Assembly: GCA_913775525.1 (NCBI GenBank)
Contig: CAJYLH010000036.1
Location: forward strand, 1 to 64,000
Length of the DNA stretch: 64,000 nt
Reading direction: 5' to 3'
DNA from: an uncultured Chryseobacterium sp.
GTDB taxonomy: Bacteria; Bacteroidota; Bacteroidia; Flavobacteriales; Weeksellaceae
A model generated the notes under the pieces. It was given only the letters and a program-made list of their open reading frames with translations, did no database searches and was not told the origin of the DNA. This document shows, one piece after another, positions 27,394 through 35,641 of this stretch; within the stretch, counting starts at the first letter, position 1, and each line of letters opens with the position of its first letter. The position numbers and the translations under genes are program-made.

Positions 27394-28299
27394 TCAGTAT
27401 AGGTAATCTGCTATTTCTTTTTCCAGCATATAATTACAGTCGAACGAAATGTTTCCGAACTGTCCCACCGGATTCACTTCCAGGAAGTAATAGGTATCTC
27501 CGGATTTGATGAAATCTAATGAGCCACAGTTTAGATCCAGGACCCGCATTAGTTCGATAATCTTTTCTTCAATATGATCCGGAAGCCTGTACCGGATATT
27601 CCTGTTCGGGTTTTCTGTGTTGTACTTCCTGAAATCTGTCTTGGTCTGTTCATCGTTTTGCGAGAAAATGGCCATAGACCAGATTCTGCCGTCTAAATAA
27701 AAGGAGCGTATCTCAAAATCTTTCTCAATTTTTTCCTGGAAGAAGGATATGAAGAAATCATCACTCTCTTTTTCCTCAATCACAGAAGTATACATAATAC
27801 CGTCTGACTCAGAATCTATACATTCCAGGATTACATTACCGGTAATCGATTTGGTGATGGTTTTACCAGGCGTTATATCATCTGTATTTTTTGCAAGATA
27901 AAAGGCAGGAACATCCAATCCGGTTTTTTGTGCCTTTTCCAGAACCAGAAGTTTGTTGACGTGGCTGTTGCGCTGTTTGCTGATGTGCTTTTTGGATTCT
28001 AATGCATTCATAACATAATCCTCAAGCCAGTGCTGAGCTTCGTTCATATGGATATTAACGGATGGATTGCTATATTGCCTGCGCAGGAACTGTATTCCTC
28101 CTCTTCTGTACCAGACACTGCTGATGTCATCAATGAAGAATACATTGCGCTGACTTTCCAGATACAGCCTTTTTCCCTGGATCCTGATTTCAAACACTTC
28201 ATCCTCCTGAATAAGAATGTAGGGCTTATCCATCCTGTTAAGCCATTTCAGGACTTCCAGAGTACTTATGTCATTTTTTTTAGATATAATCAATATCAT
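27394..28299 (-). CDS. gwsG: ATP-grasp peptide maturase, grasp-with-spasm system
   Basis: A 301-aa ATP-grasp ligase of the GwsG type, related to the MvdD/MdnB-like graspetide ligases. N-terminal domain: MILIISKKNDISTLEVLKWL and the WYRRGG motif. The ATP-grasp core ends in FLEVNPVGQFGN, whose Glu and Asn bind Mg-ATP. Such ligases activate Asp/Glu side chains of a precursor core by phosphorylation and join them to Ser/Thr (ester) or Lys (amide). The predicted substrate is the 69-aa peptide at 31298. It lies 7 nt downstream of the GLPGLI gene. Confidence 0.9.
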   Translation of the reverse strand: MILIISKKNDISTLEVLKWLNRMDKPYILIQEDEVFEIRIQGKRLYLESQRNVFFIDDISSVWYRRGGIQFLRRQYSNPSVNIHMNEAQHWLEDYVMNALESKKHISKQRNSHVNKLLVLEKAQKTGLDVPAFYLAKNTDDITPGKTITKSITGNVILECIDSESDGIMYTSVIEEKESDDFFISFFQEKIEKDFEIRSFYLDGRIWSMAIFSQNDEQTKTDFRKYNTENPNRNIRYRLPDHIEEKIIELMRVLDLNCGSLDFIKSGDTYYFLEVNPVGQFGNISFDCNYMLEKEIADYLY

Positions 28300-28306
28300 C
28301 CTGAAT

Positions 28307-29125
28307 TTATTTGAATACTGCTTTATGATTTAATTCAACAGGATTATTCTTTTCCCGTATTCTCTTCTGAGCCTGTTCTTTCATTACTTTGAAATTGGTT
28401 TTCGTGGTGTTGCCATCTTCATCATAACTTATGACATCAGATTTATTAATCATGGCAAAAGGATCATTATAGAAGTTGTACTGAAGTTTCCGGAAGTCTT
28501 CCCAGCTGATTTCTCTTTGAAACTTTTCAGGATATAATTCATCCCATTTGAAGTCGGTGATTTGACGTAATTCGAAGTCATAATCCATATTTTCATCTGA
28601 TATTTTTATGATTAGACCGGGTAATCCACGAAAAATATAGGGCCCATCCTGTATAGAGATATCAGTAGAAAACCAGGCGGTCCAATTTCTTCCGCCATAA
28701 CTTACTGCTGCTTTTTGACAGCTGTAATTACCTATTTTCTTTTTCTGGTCTAAAATGGTCCATTTCAATTTTTCATGAACAGGAATTGCATAGATATCAT
28801 GGATTAACGGCACGAATACATATTTGAGGATTTCTTTATTCCCTGAATTTTTATAAACATACAACTGCTTATTATTATATTCCATGTCAAATCCGTTCCC
28901 TGTGCCTTTTTTTGCCCGCAATGAATCAGAACGTCGAAAGGAATCAGATCGAAATAACGACTCCTTATTTCTAACATCCAGATAGAAAACTACGTTCTCG
29001 TTATCTGCAATATCCGGAACAGGCCTGTAATTGAGTTCATAGATAAAACTCAGGTGCTGAGCGTTCAGAAAAATAGACAGAGTGATTGATAAGAAAAGAC
29101 CGTACAAAATACTTTTTCCTTTCAT
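28307..29125 (-). CDS. GLPGLI family protein in the grasp-with-spasm locus
   Basis: A 272-aa secreted protein; signal peptide to about residue 22 (SITLSIFLNAQ). It has the family's signature blocks: LKWTILDQKKKIGNYSCQKA, YGGRNWTAWFSTDISIQDGPY and RGLPGLIIKI. GLPGLI proteins are Bacteroidetes-specific periplasmic or secreted proteins of unknown function. A second member sits in the BlaI/M56 operon at 43161. It begins after a 95-nt gap from the decayed precursor and runs straight into gwsG. Confidence 0.92.
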   Translation of the reverse strand: MKGKSILYGLFLSITLSIFLNAQHLSFIYELNYRPVPDIADNENVVFYLDVRNKESLFRSDSFRRSDSLRAKKGTGNGFDMEYNNKQLYVYKNSGNKEILKYVFVPLIHDIYAIPVHEKLKWTILDQKKKIGNYSCQKAAVSYGGRNWTAWFSTDISIQDGPYIFRGLPGLIIKISDENMDYDFELRQITDFKWDELYPEKFQREISWEDFRKLQYNFYNDPFAMINKSDVISYDEDGNTTKTNFKVMKEQAQKRIREKNNPVELNHKAVFK

Positions 29126-29220
29126 GATTCATGAATTTTGGTTGAAAGTAAAGGATTTTTACTTTATAATAAAATATGAAAAGTTACAGTTGAAAAAGGA
29201 TAAGTGGTTCTCCTTCTTCT

Positions 29221-29380
29221 TTAGTTCAGATTACCAAGCCAGCCTCTGCTTTTACAAGATCCATGATCATTATAATAATCAGTATCTAAGCAGCCATCTG
29301 AATTGACAAGGATTTTAAATTTTTAGTCTTTTGTTTTCTACTAAAGAGAGAACATTCTTCATTCCAATTAATTTTTTCAT
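29221..29380 (-). pseudogene. Decayed second grasp-with-spasm precursor peptide
   Basis: On the minus strand, AATTTACAAG-ATG, the same bases that precede the intact precursor, starts MKKLIGMKNVLSLVENKRLK, which matches the intact leader MKKLTGMKNNFSSLENKRLQ. The frame then stops at once (TAA). In another frame, to the TAA at 29221-29223, it reads CLDTDYYNDHGSCKSRGWLG and ends NLN. The core motif D-x-D-Y-Y-N-D matches D-Q-D-Y-Y-S-D of the intact core. The 160-nt length (3n+1) fits one extra base or two lost bases in the A/T runs. Not visible as an open frame. Confidence 0.7.
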
Positions 29381-29390
29381 CTTGTAAATT

Positions 29391-30275
29391 TTATTTAAAT
29401 GAATTGAAATAATCTTTTCTGATCTTTGCACTATGCTTAAGGCTTGGAAGTCCTATACTTTTGCGGTTCCTGTCAATCTGTGCTGAATCTCTATTTTCTT
29501 GCAATCCATAACTGTAGCAGGTTTTCTTACGATGAGAATTATTGTACATATCAACCATAAATGCATAATCACGCGGAGCACAATCTCCGGATTTTACATA
29601 TTCCAGCAATTTATCCTTAAAATAAGGGTAGTGATCTGACTCAATCATATGGGTCAGGAAGGTAGGCATGGCAAAAAATACATCATTATTGCCGATAGTT
29701 CCTATTTTATCAACAGACGGAAATCCGTAGTTTTTGAAAGTCCAGATAAGAAGGTCTGCATTTTTTTTGACGTTTTTTGCCTGGACCTCAAGATCTATAT
29801 GCCTCTTTTCCTGATCGCGAACCATTGCAATAGAAAATGAATCGATCAGTCTTTTATTCAGTTGCTTTTTCCAGTCTGCTATCTGCTCTTTTACCTCTGT
29901 ACTGTCAATACCATATTTTTTGAATAGAGTAAGATATTTTTTGTACTCATTTCCGTAGGGAGCTAATAAAGAGATCATTGTAGATAAACTTTTTTTTCCT
30001 CCAAAATCGATATGATAATGATCTGCCAGTTTTATGTAAGTGGTATATTCCTCAATACGGTCCTGGTTTTTTGGCGTACATTCATCAAACAACTGAGAAT
30101 ATTCCTGTACTGCCAGTTGAGGGTTATTAGCCATCCTGTAGATGCTGTCGATTTTATTAACCCTGTTGTAATAAGAAATGTAGTTTGATTTATTCTTTGT
30201 ACATGAAAATACTGTCATACATATGATTAAAGTATATAGATAAACTTTTACCGAGGTAGTTAAATGATGCTTCAC
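29391..30275 (-). CDS. DUF6624-like lipoprotein, paralogue 2
   Basis: A 294-aa protein with signal peptide and lipobox TVFSC (Cys about residue 25). Helical N-terminal region (YNRVNKIDSIYRMANNPQLA), then the conserved part: VRDQEKR, NYGFPSVDKIGTIGNNDVFF, LTHMIESDHYPYFKDKLLEYVKSGD, RDYAFMVDM, and the C-terminal IDRNRKSIGLPSLK. The DQ, YG-P, VG, H and R-x-IGLP motifs resemble DUF6624. The decayed precursor begins 10 nt after its stop. An intact paralogue of the genes at 26360 and 30332; probably arose by local duplication. Confidence 0.85.
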   Translation of the reverse strand: MKHHLTTSVKVYLYTLIICMTVFSCTKNKSNYISYYNRVNKIDSIYRMANNPQLAVQEYSQLFDECTPKNQDRIEEYTTYIKLADHYHIDFGGKKSLSTMISLLAPYGNEYKKYLTLFKKYGIDSTEVKEQIADWKKQLNKRLIDSFSIAMVRDQEKRHIDLEVQAKNVKKNADLLIWTFKNYGFPSVDKIGTIGNNDVFFAMPTFLTHMIESDHYPYFKDKLLEYVKSGDCAPRDYAFMVDMYNNSHRKKTCYSYGLQENRDSAQIDRNRKSIGLPSLKHSAKIRKDYFNSFK

Positions 30276-30331
30276 GCTATGAAATTAAAATCATGAATCG
30301 TTAATTATTTACAGCAATGAAAAATGATATT

Positions 30332-31234
30332 TCAGTAGTCCATGTTTCGCTGAGCTGAATTTGAAAAATCTTCTCTTATTTTAGAATAGTGCGTAAGACT
30401 GGGAAGACCAATAATCTTGCGTCTGCGGTTGATCGTTAATGAATCTCCGTGTGAAGATACTCCGGAAGAAATAGTATAGTAATGTTCACTTTTTTGGCAC
30501 AAATAATATTTATCTATGATAAGAGCAAATAGGCGGGGAGGAATTTCTCCCTTTTTCAGGTATTCTTCCAATTTTGGATAAATTTTTTTATGATCCAGGC
30601 AAATCAGATGAGAAAGGATAGTAACTATGACTAAAGGTTCTCCATCGTTTCCTACTGTTCCGACCTTTTGTTCAGAAGGGTAGCCGTAGTGATCGAAAAT
30701 CCGTAAAAAAAGATTTAGATTCTTACGGTCATTTTTACGCATAATCATGATATCCTGTCGATTGGCTTCCTGGTCCCGATGTGATGCGACCGTAAGAGAA
30801 TCTATAAGTATATGATTCAGACTATTTTTATATAAGGCTGTTTTTTGTTTAACTTCTGTACTATCAATTCCATATTTCTTAAAAAGCGGAAGATATTTTT
30901 TGTAGGTATTTCCAGAAGGTGAAATTAAAATAATAAGTTTATATAAACTTTCTTTGCCTCCGAAATCCATATTGTATTGTTCTGATAATTGTATATAAGT
31001 TTCATATTCTTTAATATATTCTTGATTTTTTGGAGCGTATTCTTTAAACAGGATTTTATATTCTTTGGCTGCCAGTTCGGGATCTTTTGCTATTCTGTAA
31101 ATGCTATCTATTTCATTGACCTTATTATAGTAAGAAATAGAATTGAACTCTTTTTCTCTTTTTTTACAGGAAATTATAAGCAAACAAAAACATGAAACAA
31201 TCCGCACTAATTTTTTTTTATACATCGTAGCCAT
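30332..31234 (-). CDS. DUF6624-like lipoprotein, paralogue 1
   Basis: A 300-aa lipoprotein, lipobox LIISC (Cys about 23); an ATG at 31225 is an alternative start. It shares with its two paralogues the SYYNKVNEIDSIYR start, the FGGKESLYKLI block, RDQ, DHYGYPSEQKVGTVGNDG, SHLICLDH, and INRRRKIIGLPSLT. The most divergent of the three. It lies downstream of the precursor gene and of a hairpin terminator at 31257-31285, so it should be made by read-through at lower level than the precursor. Function unknown. Confidence 0.85.
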   Translation of the reverse strand: MATMYKKKLVRIVSCFCLLIISCKKREKEFNSISYYNKVNEIDSIYRIAKDPELAAKEYKILFKEYAPKNQEYIKEYETYIQLSEQYNMDFGGKESLYKLIILISPSGNTYKKYLPLFKKYGIDSTEVKQKTALYKNSLNHILIDSLTVASHRDQEANRQDIMIMRKNDRKNLNLFLRIFDHYGYPSEQKVGTVGNDGEPLVIVTILSHLICLDHKKIYPKLEEYLKKGEIPPRLFALIIDKYYLCQKSEHYYTISSGVSSHGDSLTINRRRKIIGLPSLTHYSKIREDFSNSAQRNMDY

Positions 31235-31256
31235 ATAATTGTTTATAAAAAATTAT

Positions 31257-31285
31257 CAAAAGGCTGCTTTATAAGTAAGCAGCCT
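31257..31285 (-). terminator. Intra-operon terminator after the precursor gene
   Basis: Perfect 9-bp stem AGGCTGCTT/AAGCAGCCT with a 7-nt loop, followed on the minus strand by TTTT. The short T run suggests partial termination, which would make the precursor transcript more abundant than the downstream genes. Confidence 0.7.
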
Positions 31286-31297
31286 ATGTAATAGTTA

Positions 31298-31507
31298 CTA
31301 TCCTGCATCAAAAGACAGAGTATGCCTTCCTACCCATTTCCACTCACCGGCAGTATCATCACTATAATAATCCTGGTCCCACTGTCCTCCAGCATTGGAT
31401 TCTGCCTTTCTTGAGCTTGCCGCTCCTCCTGTAATCGCTTTCAGATTTTGCAATCTTTTGTTCTCTAACGAAGAAAAATTATTCTTCATTCCTGTTAACT
31501 TTTTCAT
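31298..31507 (-). CDS. Grasp-with-spasm (graspetide) precursor peptide
   Basis: A 69-aa peptide with GG-type leader: MKKLTGMKNNFSSLENKRLQ followed by NLKAITGG (Gly27-Gly28), then a core rich in Ser, Asp, Glu, Gly and Trp containing WDQDYYSDD, EWKW and HTLSFDAG. Acceptor candidates (Ser, Thr52, Thr63, Lys57) and donor acids (Asp/Glu) are available for ATP-grasp cross-linking. The frame is open to 31558 but the leader starts at the ATG at 31507, as confirmed by the conserved upstream bases shared with the decayed copy at 29380. No C39 peptidase or exporter is encoded in the window. Confidence 0.85.
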   Translation of the reverse strand: MKKLTGMKNNFSSLENKRLQNLKAITGGAASSRKAESNAGGQWDQDYYSDDTAGEWKWVGRHTLSFDAG

Positions 31508-31566
31508 CTTGTAAATTTTGTTGATTAATAATTTGTTTAGCCATATAAGCCCTGGCATTGGGATTT

Positions 31567-31635
31567 AAGGCTGTAGCGTATTGCGCTTATACGGTTACAG
31601 CCTTGCGATCATCAGCGCTGATGGGATCAAAACTA
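31567..31635 (-). promoter_or_regulatory. Candidate promoter and paired hairpins in the precursor leader
   Basis: On the minus strand TAGTTTTG (31628-31635) fits the -7 box. Just downstream are CATCAGCGCTGATG (31610-31623, perfect palindrome near the expected start of transcription) and a second hairpin AAGGCTGTA/TACAGCCTT (31567-31575/31596-31604) with an inner CGTAT/ATACG stem. They could be an operator and an RNA element. Upstream, 31636-32035 is AT-rich, with CAATTTTG repeats near 31682 and 31709, TTGTAC/GTACAA words, and no gene. Confidence 0.4.
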
Positions 31636-32035
31636 GAGATTAAAATCTAAGAGATGAGAAATATCGGTTGTGTTTTGTGTGCAATTTTGTTGTACGATTT
31701 GTATACAATTTTGCATATCGGTGCGCAACCAAAATCATTATTTTTCAGAGGAAAAATTATAGGTTGAAGAAATAAAATAAGAGTGTACTTTAACGGGAAA
31801 GTATCTAAAAAAGTATTCGGCGGTTACCAGAAAATTAAGGTTGCCACATAAAATTTTTATGTACAAATTTTGCTTCCTGGTAGTGATTTGTAATGTAAAT
31901 TGTACATTATTCTGTAGCGAAAATTAGAAAATAAATGTAAAGCTAGGCATCGATATTAACCTTCAAGGCAATTAAAATGTCAGATGCCTAACTGAACAGT
32001 GTATAGAATTTTGATCGGTAGCTTACATTTAATTG

Positions 32036-32887
32036 TTATTTTAGACCAAATATAAAGCGGTCATTTCCTGACAGGTCTTTGATCAGCTGGACTTCGGAAA
32101 AGTGGTCCGTATATAAGCCAAGTGTTTCCGGACCCAGTTTCTGGTTGATCTCCAGAAACAGCAGTCCGCCAGGATTCAGGTATTTTGCGGAATCTTCAGC
32201 TATTTTCCTGTAAAAAATCAGCACATCGGAAGTAGGAGAGAAAAGAGCCATTTCAGGCTCGAACCCTTTCACCGAATCATTAATTTCATCCTTTTCATCA
32301 ATCCCGATATAGGGCGGATTGGAAATAATGATATCAAAGTTCCGGTTCAGCTCAGAATTAAGGTAATCAGCATGGATAAAGTTGATGTCCAGCTTATGTT
32401 GTAAAGCATTTTTTCTGGCGGTTTCCAATGCCTTTTCAGAAAAGTCAACAGACGTAACATCAGATTCAGGAAAATATTTTTTCAAAACCAGAGGAATCAC
32501 TCCGCTTCCTGTTCCGATATCCAGGATTTTCACTCCCTCCAGGCTGAGGGATGATTTGCTGATAGCCTTTACAGCGAGTTCCAGCAGTTCTTCTGTTTCG
32601 GGACGCGGAATCAGGACATGCTCATTGACGAAAAACGTCATTCCGAAAAACTCAGTTTCCCCAAGCACGTGCTGATAAGGACGCCCGGCTTTTAATCCGG
32701 CTACGGCATGAAGCAGTTCTTCCTGATCTGAAATCAGCAGTTCCTGATATGAAAACCTTCTTTGCAGGTACGGATTGAACCCTACTGTCTTCTGGATAAA
32801 AACAGTACACAGGAACTTCACTTCAGAGTCCGAATACTGCTCGGTCAGTTCTGATTTAAAAAACTTTTTAAAATCTGCAATCGTCAT
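32036..32887 (-). CDS. prmC: Release factor glutamine methyltransferase
   Basis: A 283-aa SAM-dependent methyltransferase (HemK/PrmC) that N5-methylates the GGQ glutamine of RF1 and RF2. The N-terminal helical domain contains RRFSYQELL and the family motif GRPYQHVLGETEFFG; the Rossmann core has ILDIGTGSGVIPL and the catalytic SNPPYIG. The frame is open to 32938, but the ATG at 32887 (MTIADFKKFFKSEL) begins 4 nt after the yaaA stop and gives the family's length. Probably one operon with yaaA. Confidence 0.95.
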   Translation of the reverse strand: MTIADFKKFFKSELTEQYSDSEVKFLCTVFIQKTVGFNPYLQRRFSYQELLISDQEELLHAVAGLKAGRPYQHVLGETEFFGMTFFVNEHVLIPRPETEELLELAVKAISKSSLSLEGVKILDIGTGSGVIPLVLKKYFPESDVTSVDFSEKALETARKNALQHKLDINFIHADYLNSELNRNFDIIISNPPYIGIDEKDEINDSVKGFEPEMALFSPTSDVLIFYRKIAEDSAKYLNPGGLLFLEINQKLGPETLGLYTDHFSEVQLIKDLSGNDRFIFGLK

Positions 32888-32891
32888 TGAT

Positions 32892-33650
32892 CTATCGTAC
32901 AAAAACCAGTTTGCTGTCGGTGGATTTTTCTTCATCAATCAGGTACCCTTCATAGTTGAAGGCTTTGACATCATTCAGTGTTTTGGCATTGGTTTCCGCA
33001 CAGAACCTCGCCATCATTCCCCGTGCATGTTTGGTATATACAACAATCGTTTTGGGCTTGCCATCCTTCAGCTGGTAAAATTCTACATCAACTACAGGAT
33101 GATCCAGCATTTTGCGGTTGACAACTTTGCCATACTCGTTGCTGGCCAGGTTCAGTAAAAATTCCCCTTTTTTCATTTCGGAATTCAGCTGGGCCGTTAC
33201 AGTCTCCGTCCAGACGGCATACAGGTTTTTATAGGATTCAAAACTGAACGGTCTTCCCATTTCCAGCCGGTACAGCATCACTTTATCGGACGGCCTCAGC
33301 AATCCGTACAGTCCGGAAAGGATCCGGTAATTTTTCTGGAGGTAGTCAACAGCATTCTGATCTAATGACTGGGCATCAAGGCCTCTGTAAACCTCTCCTG
33401 TAAACGCATATAAAGCCGGAGCGGATTCTTTTGCAGAAGGTTTGGCCTTCCAGTTCTGATTTCTTTCCCAGTTTTCGTCTGCCAGCTTGGAAGAGATTTC
33501 CATCAGCTCAGAAAGGTATTTCGGGGACTTCTCACGAAGATGAGACTGTATCTGTTCTGCCTGTTGAATGAAACGCGGTGCAGTAGGCTTCAGCAGGCCT
33601 GAAGAATACTCCGTATTCATTAATTTGGCAGGGGATGTTATAATTTTCAT
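32892..33650 (-). CDS. yaaA: Peroxide stress protein YaaA
   Basis: A 252-aa UPF0246/DUF328 protein. Motifs: MKIITSPAKLMN at the N terminus, ALYAFTGEVYRGLDAQSL, YRILSGLYGLLRPSD, NLASNEYGKVV and YTKHARGMMARFC, all characteristic. In E. coli YaaA limits intracellular iron and DNA damage during peroxide stress and binds DNA; this role is carried over by homology. Directly upstream of prmC with a 4-nt gap. Confidence 0.95.
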   Translation of the reverse strand: MKIITSPAKLMNTEYSSGLLKPTAPRFIQQAEQIQSHLREKSPKYLSELMEISSKLADENWERNQNWKAKPSAKESAPALYAFTGEVYRGLDAQSLDQNAVDYLQKNYRILSGLYGLLRPSDKVMLYRLEMGRPFSFESYKNLYAVWTETVTAQLNSEMKKGEFLLNLASNEYGKVVNRKMLDHPVVDVEFYQLKDGKPKTIVVYTKHARGMMARFCAETNAKTLNDVKAFNYEGYLIDEEKSTDSKLVFVR

Positions 33651-33733
33651 TGGTAATAATCTGAATCTATGGGGCAGCTTTGAATCATATAATAATCATT
33701 CAGTATCATATGATCTGCGGTATGGTTTTGAAT

Positions 33734-34345
33734 TTAAATCTGACCTTTTCCCTGTCTGATGATTTCAGGCTCGCCGGAAGTGAGGTCTACAATAGTGGAC
33801 GCTACATTATCTCCATACCCTGAATCGATCACAATATCCACCAGGTGCTCATATTTTTCAGCAATCAGTTCAGGATCGGTGGAATATTCAATAATTTCAT
33901 CATCATCCTTAATTGATGTAGAGGCAATGGGATGGCCAAGCTTCTCCACGATAAGCTGAGGAATCGGGTGGTCCGGAACACGGATACCGATGGTCTTATG
34001 GTTTTTATAGGCCAGCGGAAGGCTTTTATTCGCTTCAAGGATAAAGGTAAACGGACCCGGAAGATGGCTTTTCAGGAAACGGAACACTGAAGTGTCAATG
34101 GGCCTGGTAAAGTCTGACAGGTGGCTGAGATCATTACAGATGATAGAAAACTGGGCTTTATCAAGCTTCATTTTTTTAATCTGTGCCAGTTTTTCCATAG
34201 CTCTGATGTCAAAAATATTACACCCCAGGGCATAGACGGTGTCTGATGGATAAATAATAAGACCGCCGTTATTCAGGGTGGTAATAACTTCGTTGATAAG
34301 CTTTTCCTGTGGGTTATCCGGATAAATTTTCAATACTTTTGCCAT
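33734..34345 (-). CDS. tsaC: L-threonylcarbamoyladenylate synthase (YrdC/TsaC family)
   Basis: A 203-aa single-domain YrdC protein. Motifs: NGGLIIYPSDTVYALGCNIFD, the KMKLDKAQFSIIC block with the nucleotide-binding KxR-like region, LPGPFTFILEA and TIGIRVPDHP. It makes threonylcarbamoyl-AMP from Thr, bicarbonate and ATP for the universal tRNA modification t6A at position 37. Short (TsaC) form without a Sua5 C-terminal domain. A -7 box sits 4 nt before the ATG. Confidence 0.93.
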   Translation of the reverse strand: MAKVLKIYPDNPQEKLINEVITTLNNGGLIIYPSDTVYALGCNIFDIRAMEKLAQIKKMKLDKAQFSIICNDLSHLSDFTRPIDTSVFRFLKSHLPGPFTFILEANKSLPLAYKNHKTIGIRVPDHPIPQLIVEKLGHPIASTSIKDDDEIIEYSTDPELIAEKYEHLVDIVIDSGYGDNVASTIVDLTSGEPEIIRQGKGQI

Positions 34346-34349
34346 AGTA

Positions 34350-34357
34350 CAAAGATA
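34350..34357 (-). promoter_or_regulatory. -7 promoter box of the TsaC gene
   Basis: TATCTTTG on the minus strand, 4 nt before the ATG at 34345; nearly leaderless transcript expected. Confidence 0.6.
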
Positions 34358-34446
34358 CGAATAATCCCATAGTTTTCATAAAAGCCCTTTATTTACAAGA
34401 AAAATCAGGATTTTTAAAAAATTGTCGTATATTTGCAATCCAATAT

Positions 34447-34519
<73 letters not shown>

Positions 34520-34556
34520 CTAAGTAGACGTTTGTGGTAACGTTTTAAAAATATAC

Positions 34557-34629
<73 letters not shown>

Positions 34630-34667
34630 CTAAGTTAACGCTTTCAGTAAGCGTTTTAAAAATATAC

Positions 34668-34740
<73 letters not shown>

Positions 34741-34744
34741 CTAC

Positions 34745-34787
34745 ACAGGACCAATGAAATATAATTTCGTTGGTCCTGTTCTTTTTT
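34745..34787 (+). terminator. Terminator of the tRNA-fMet cluster
   Basis: ACAGGACCAA/TTGGTCCTGT with inner GAAAT/ATTTC, loop ATA, followed by a T-rich tract. Confidence 0.9.
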
Positions 34788-35164
34788 CTGAGGTAATGAG
34801 TTGTTTATTTGGATGATACGGCGATCGACTATGTTCATTTATGCATTATGCCTCAAACTCCAGTCTTTTGGGAAATATCGAAGCAATTATATCCTGTCCT
34901 GCATTTATTTCTTCCTCGCTCTGCATTTTGGGAAAGAGCAGTTTGATAATCGAAGGAAAAACAGCATGAAATATTTTGTAATTTAGCCGTGTGTCCAGAC
35001 ATTAGTGTTCAGTGTAAAATCGTCAAAAAATAAAACCGCAGTAAGGTTTGATCTCACTTGCAATTCACATCTTTACGGGTATTTATATTCAGGAAGGACA
35101 AACTGTAATGAAATTTACCCTCAGGTTAAACAATATTGATTTTCATTGCGGTATTAACAGTTTT

Positions 35165-35328
35165 TATCTTTGAATTGATCCACTGCTTTTAACCTACCAG
35201 GATCACAAAGTGACACTGATAATAGCCAACGGGTTACTTTATACCTACATAAACCAAAAAAAATCAACGATAATGAAATAACAGGTTTGCTGTCTGAAAG
35301 CGATATTTCATCTGACTATAATCTGTAA
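35165..35328 (+). pseudogene. Possible frameshifted gene remnant
   Basis: The gap 34788-35641 has no intact gene. Within it, codons from 35177 read DPLLLTYQDHKVTLIIANGL then LYTYINQKK, and after the A8 run at about 35256-35263 a second frame reads INDNEITGLLSESDISSDYN to a TAA at 35326. A TATCTTTG at 35165-35172 with TTG 16 nt upstream looks like a promoter, but no start codon follows it directly. Family unknown; low confidence. A codon-like stretch at 34809-34940 (YLDDTAIDYVHLCIMPQTPV) has no start either. Confidence 0.25.
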
Positions 35329-35398
35329 TACCTACAGAAATCAGGCTGATTTTTTTTTGCTTATTTTCGGTACAGTCCATGACGTTGAATTAACATAC

Positions 35399-35431
35399 AA
35401 CCTTGTCAGGGTTTCAAACCCTGACAAGGTT
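35399..35431. repeat. Perfect 33-nt extragenic palindrome
   Basis: AACCTTGTCAGGGTTT, one central C, and its exact reverse complement. Related by design to the palindrome at 6538-6570. It stands alone in gene-free DNA without a T tract, so a dispersed repeat is likelier than a terminator. Confidence 0.75.
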
Positions 35432-35641
35432 CAGGAATACAATAAAATTTAGTCATCCGATTCTTGTACATTTTAATTGGGTTAGAAATTCGTGATGATA
35501 ATTAAATATTTTATGGTATTATATTGATTTTAAGTTTAAAATAAATGTGTGAAGGATAATGAAGAATAAATTTTAATGATTTTTGATGGGTAAGCGTATA
35601 ATTTATGGCGCAGTTTATGCAGTTGAGTTGGAAAAAATAGT

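Noticed and set aside
34801-34986. 61-codon plus-strand frame after the tRNA terminator
   Set aside because: No start signal, hydrophobic low-complexity translation, and a competing frame in the same DNA reads more like a degraded gene.
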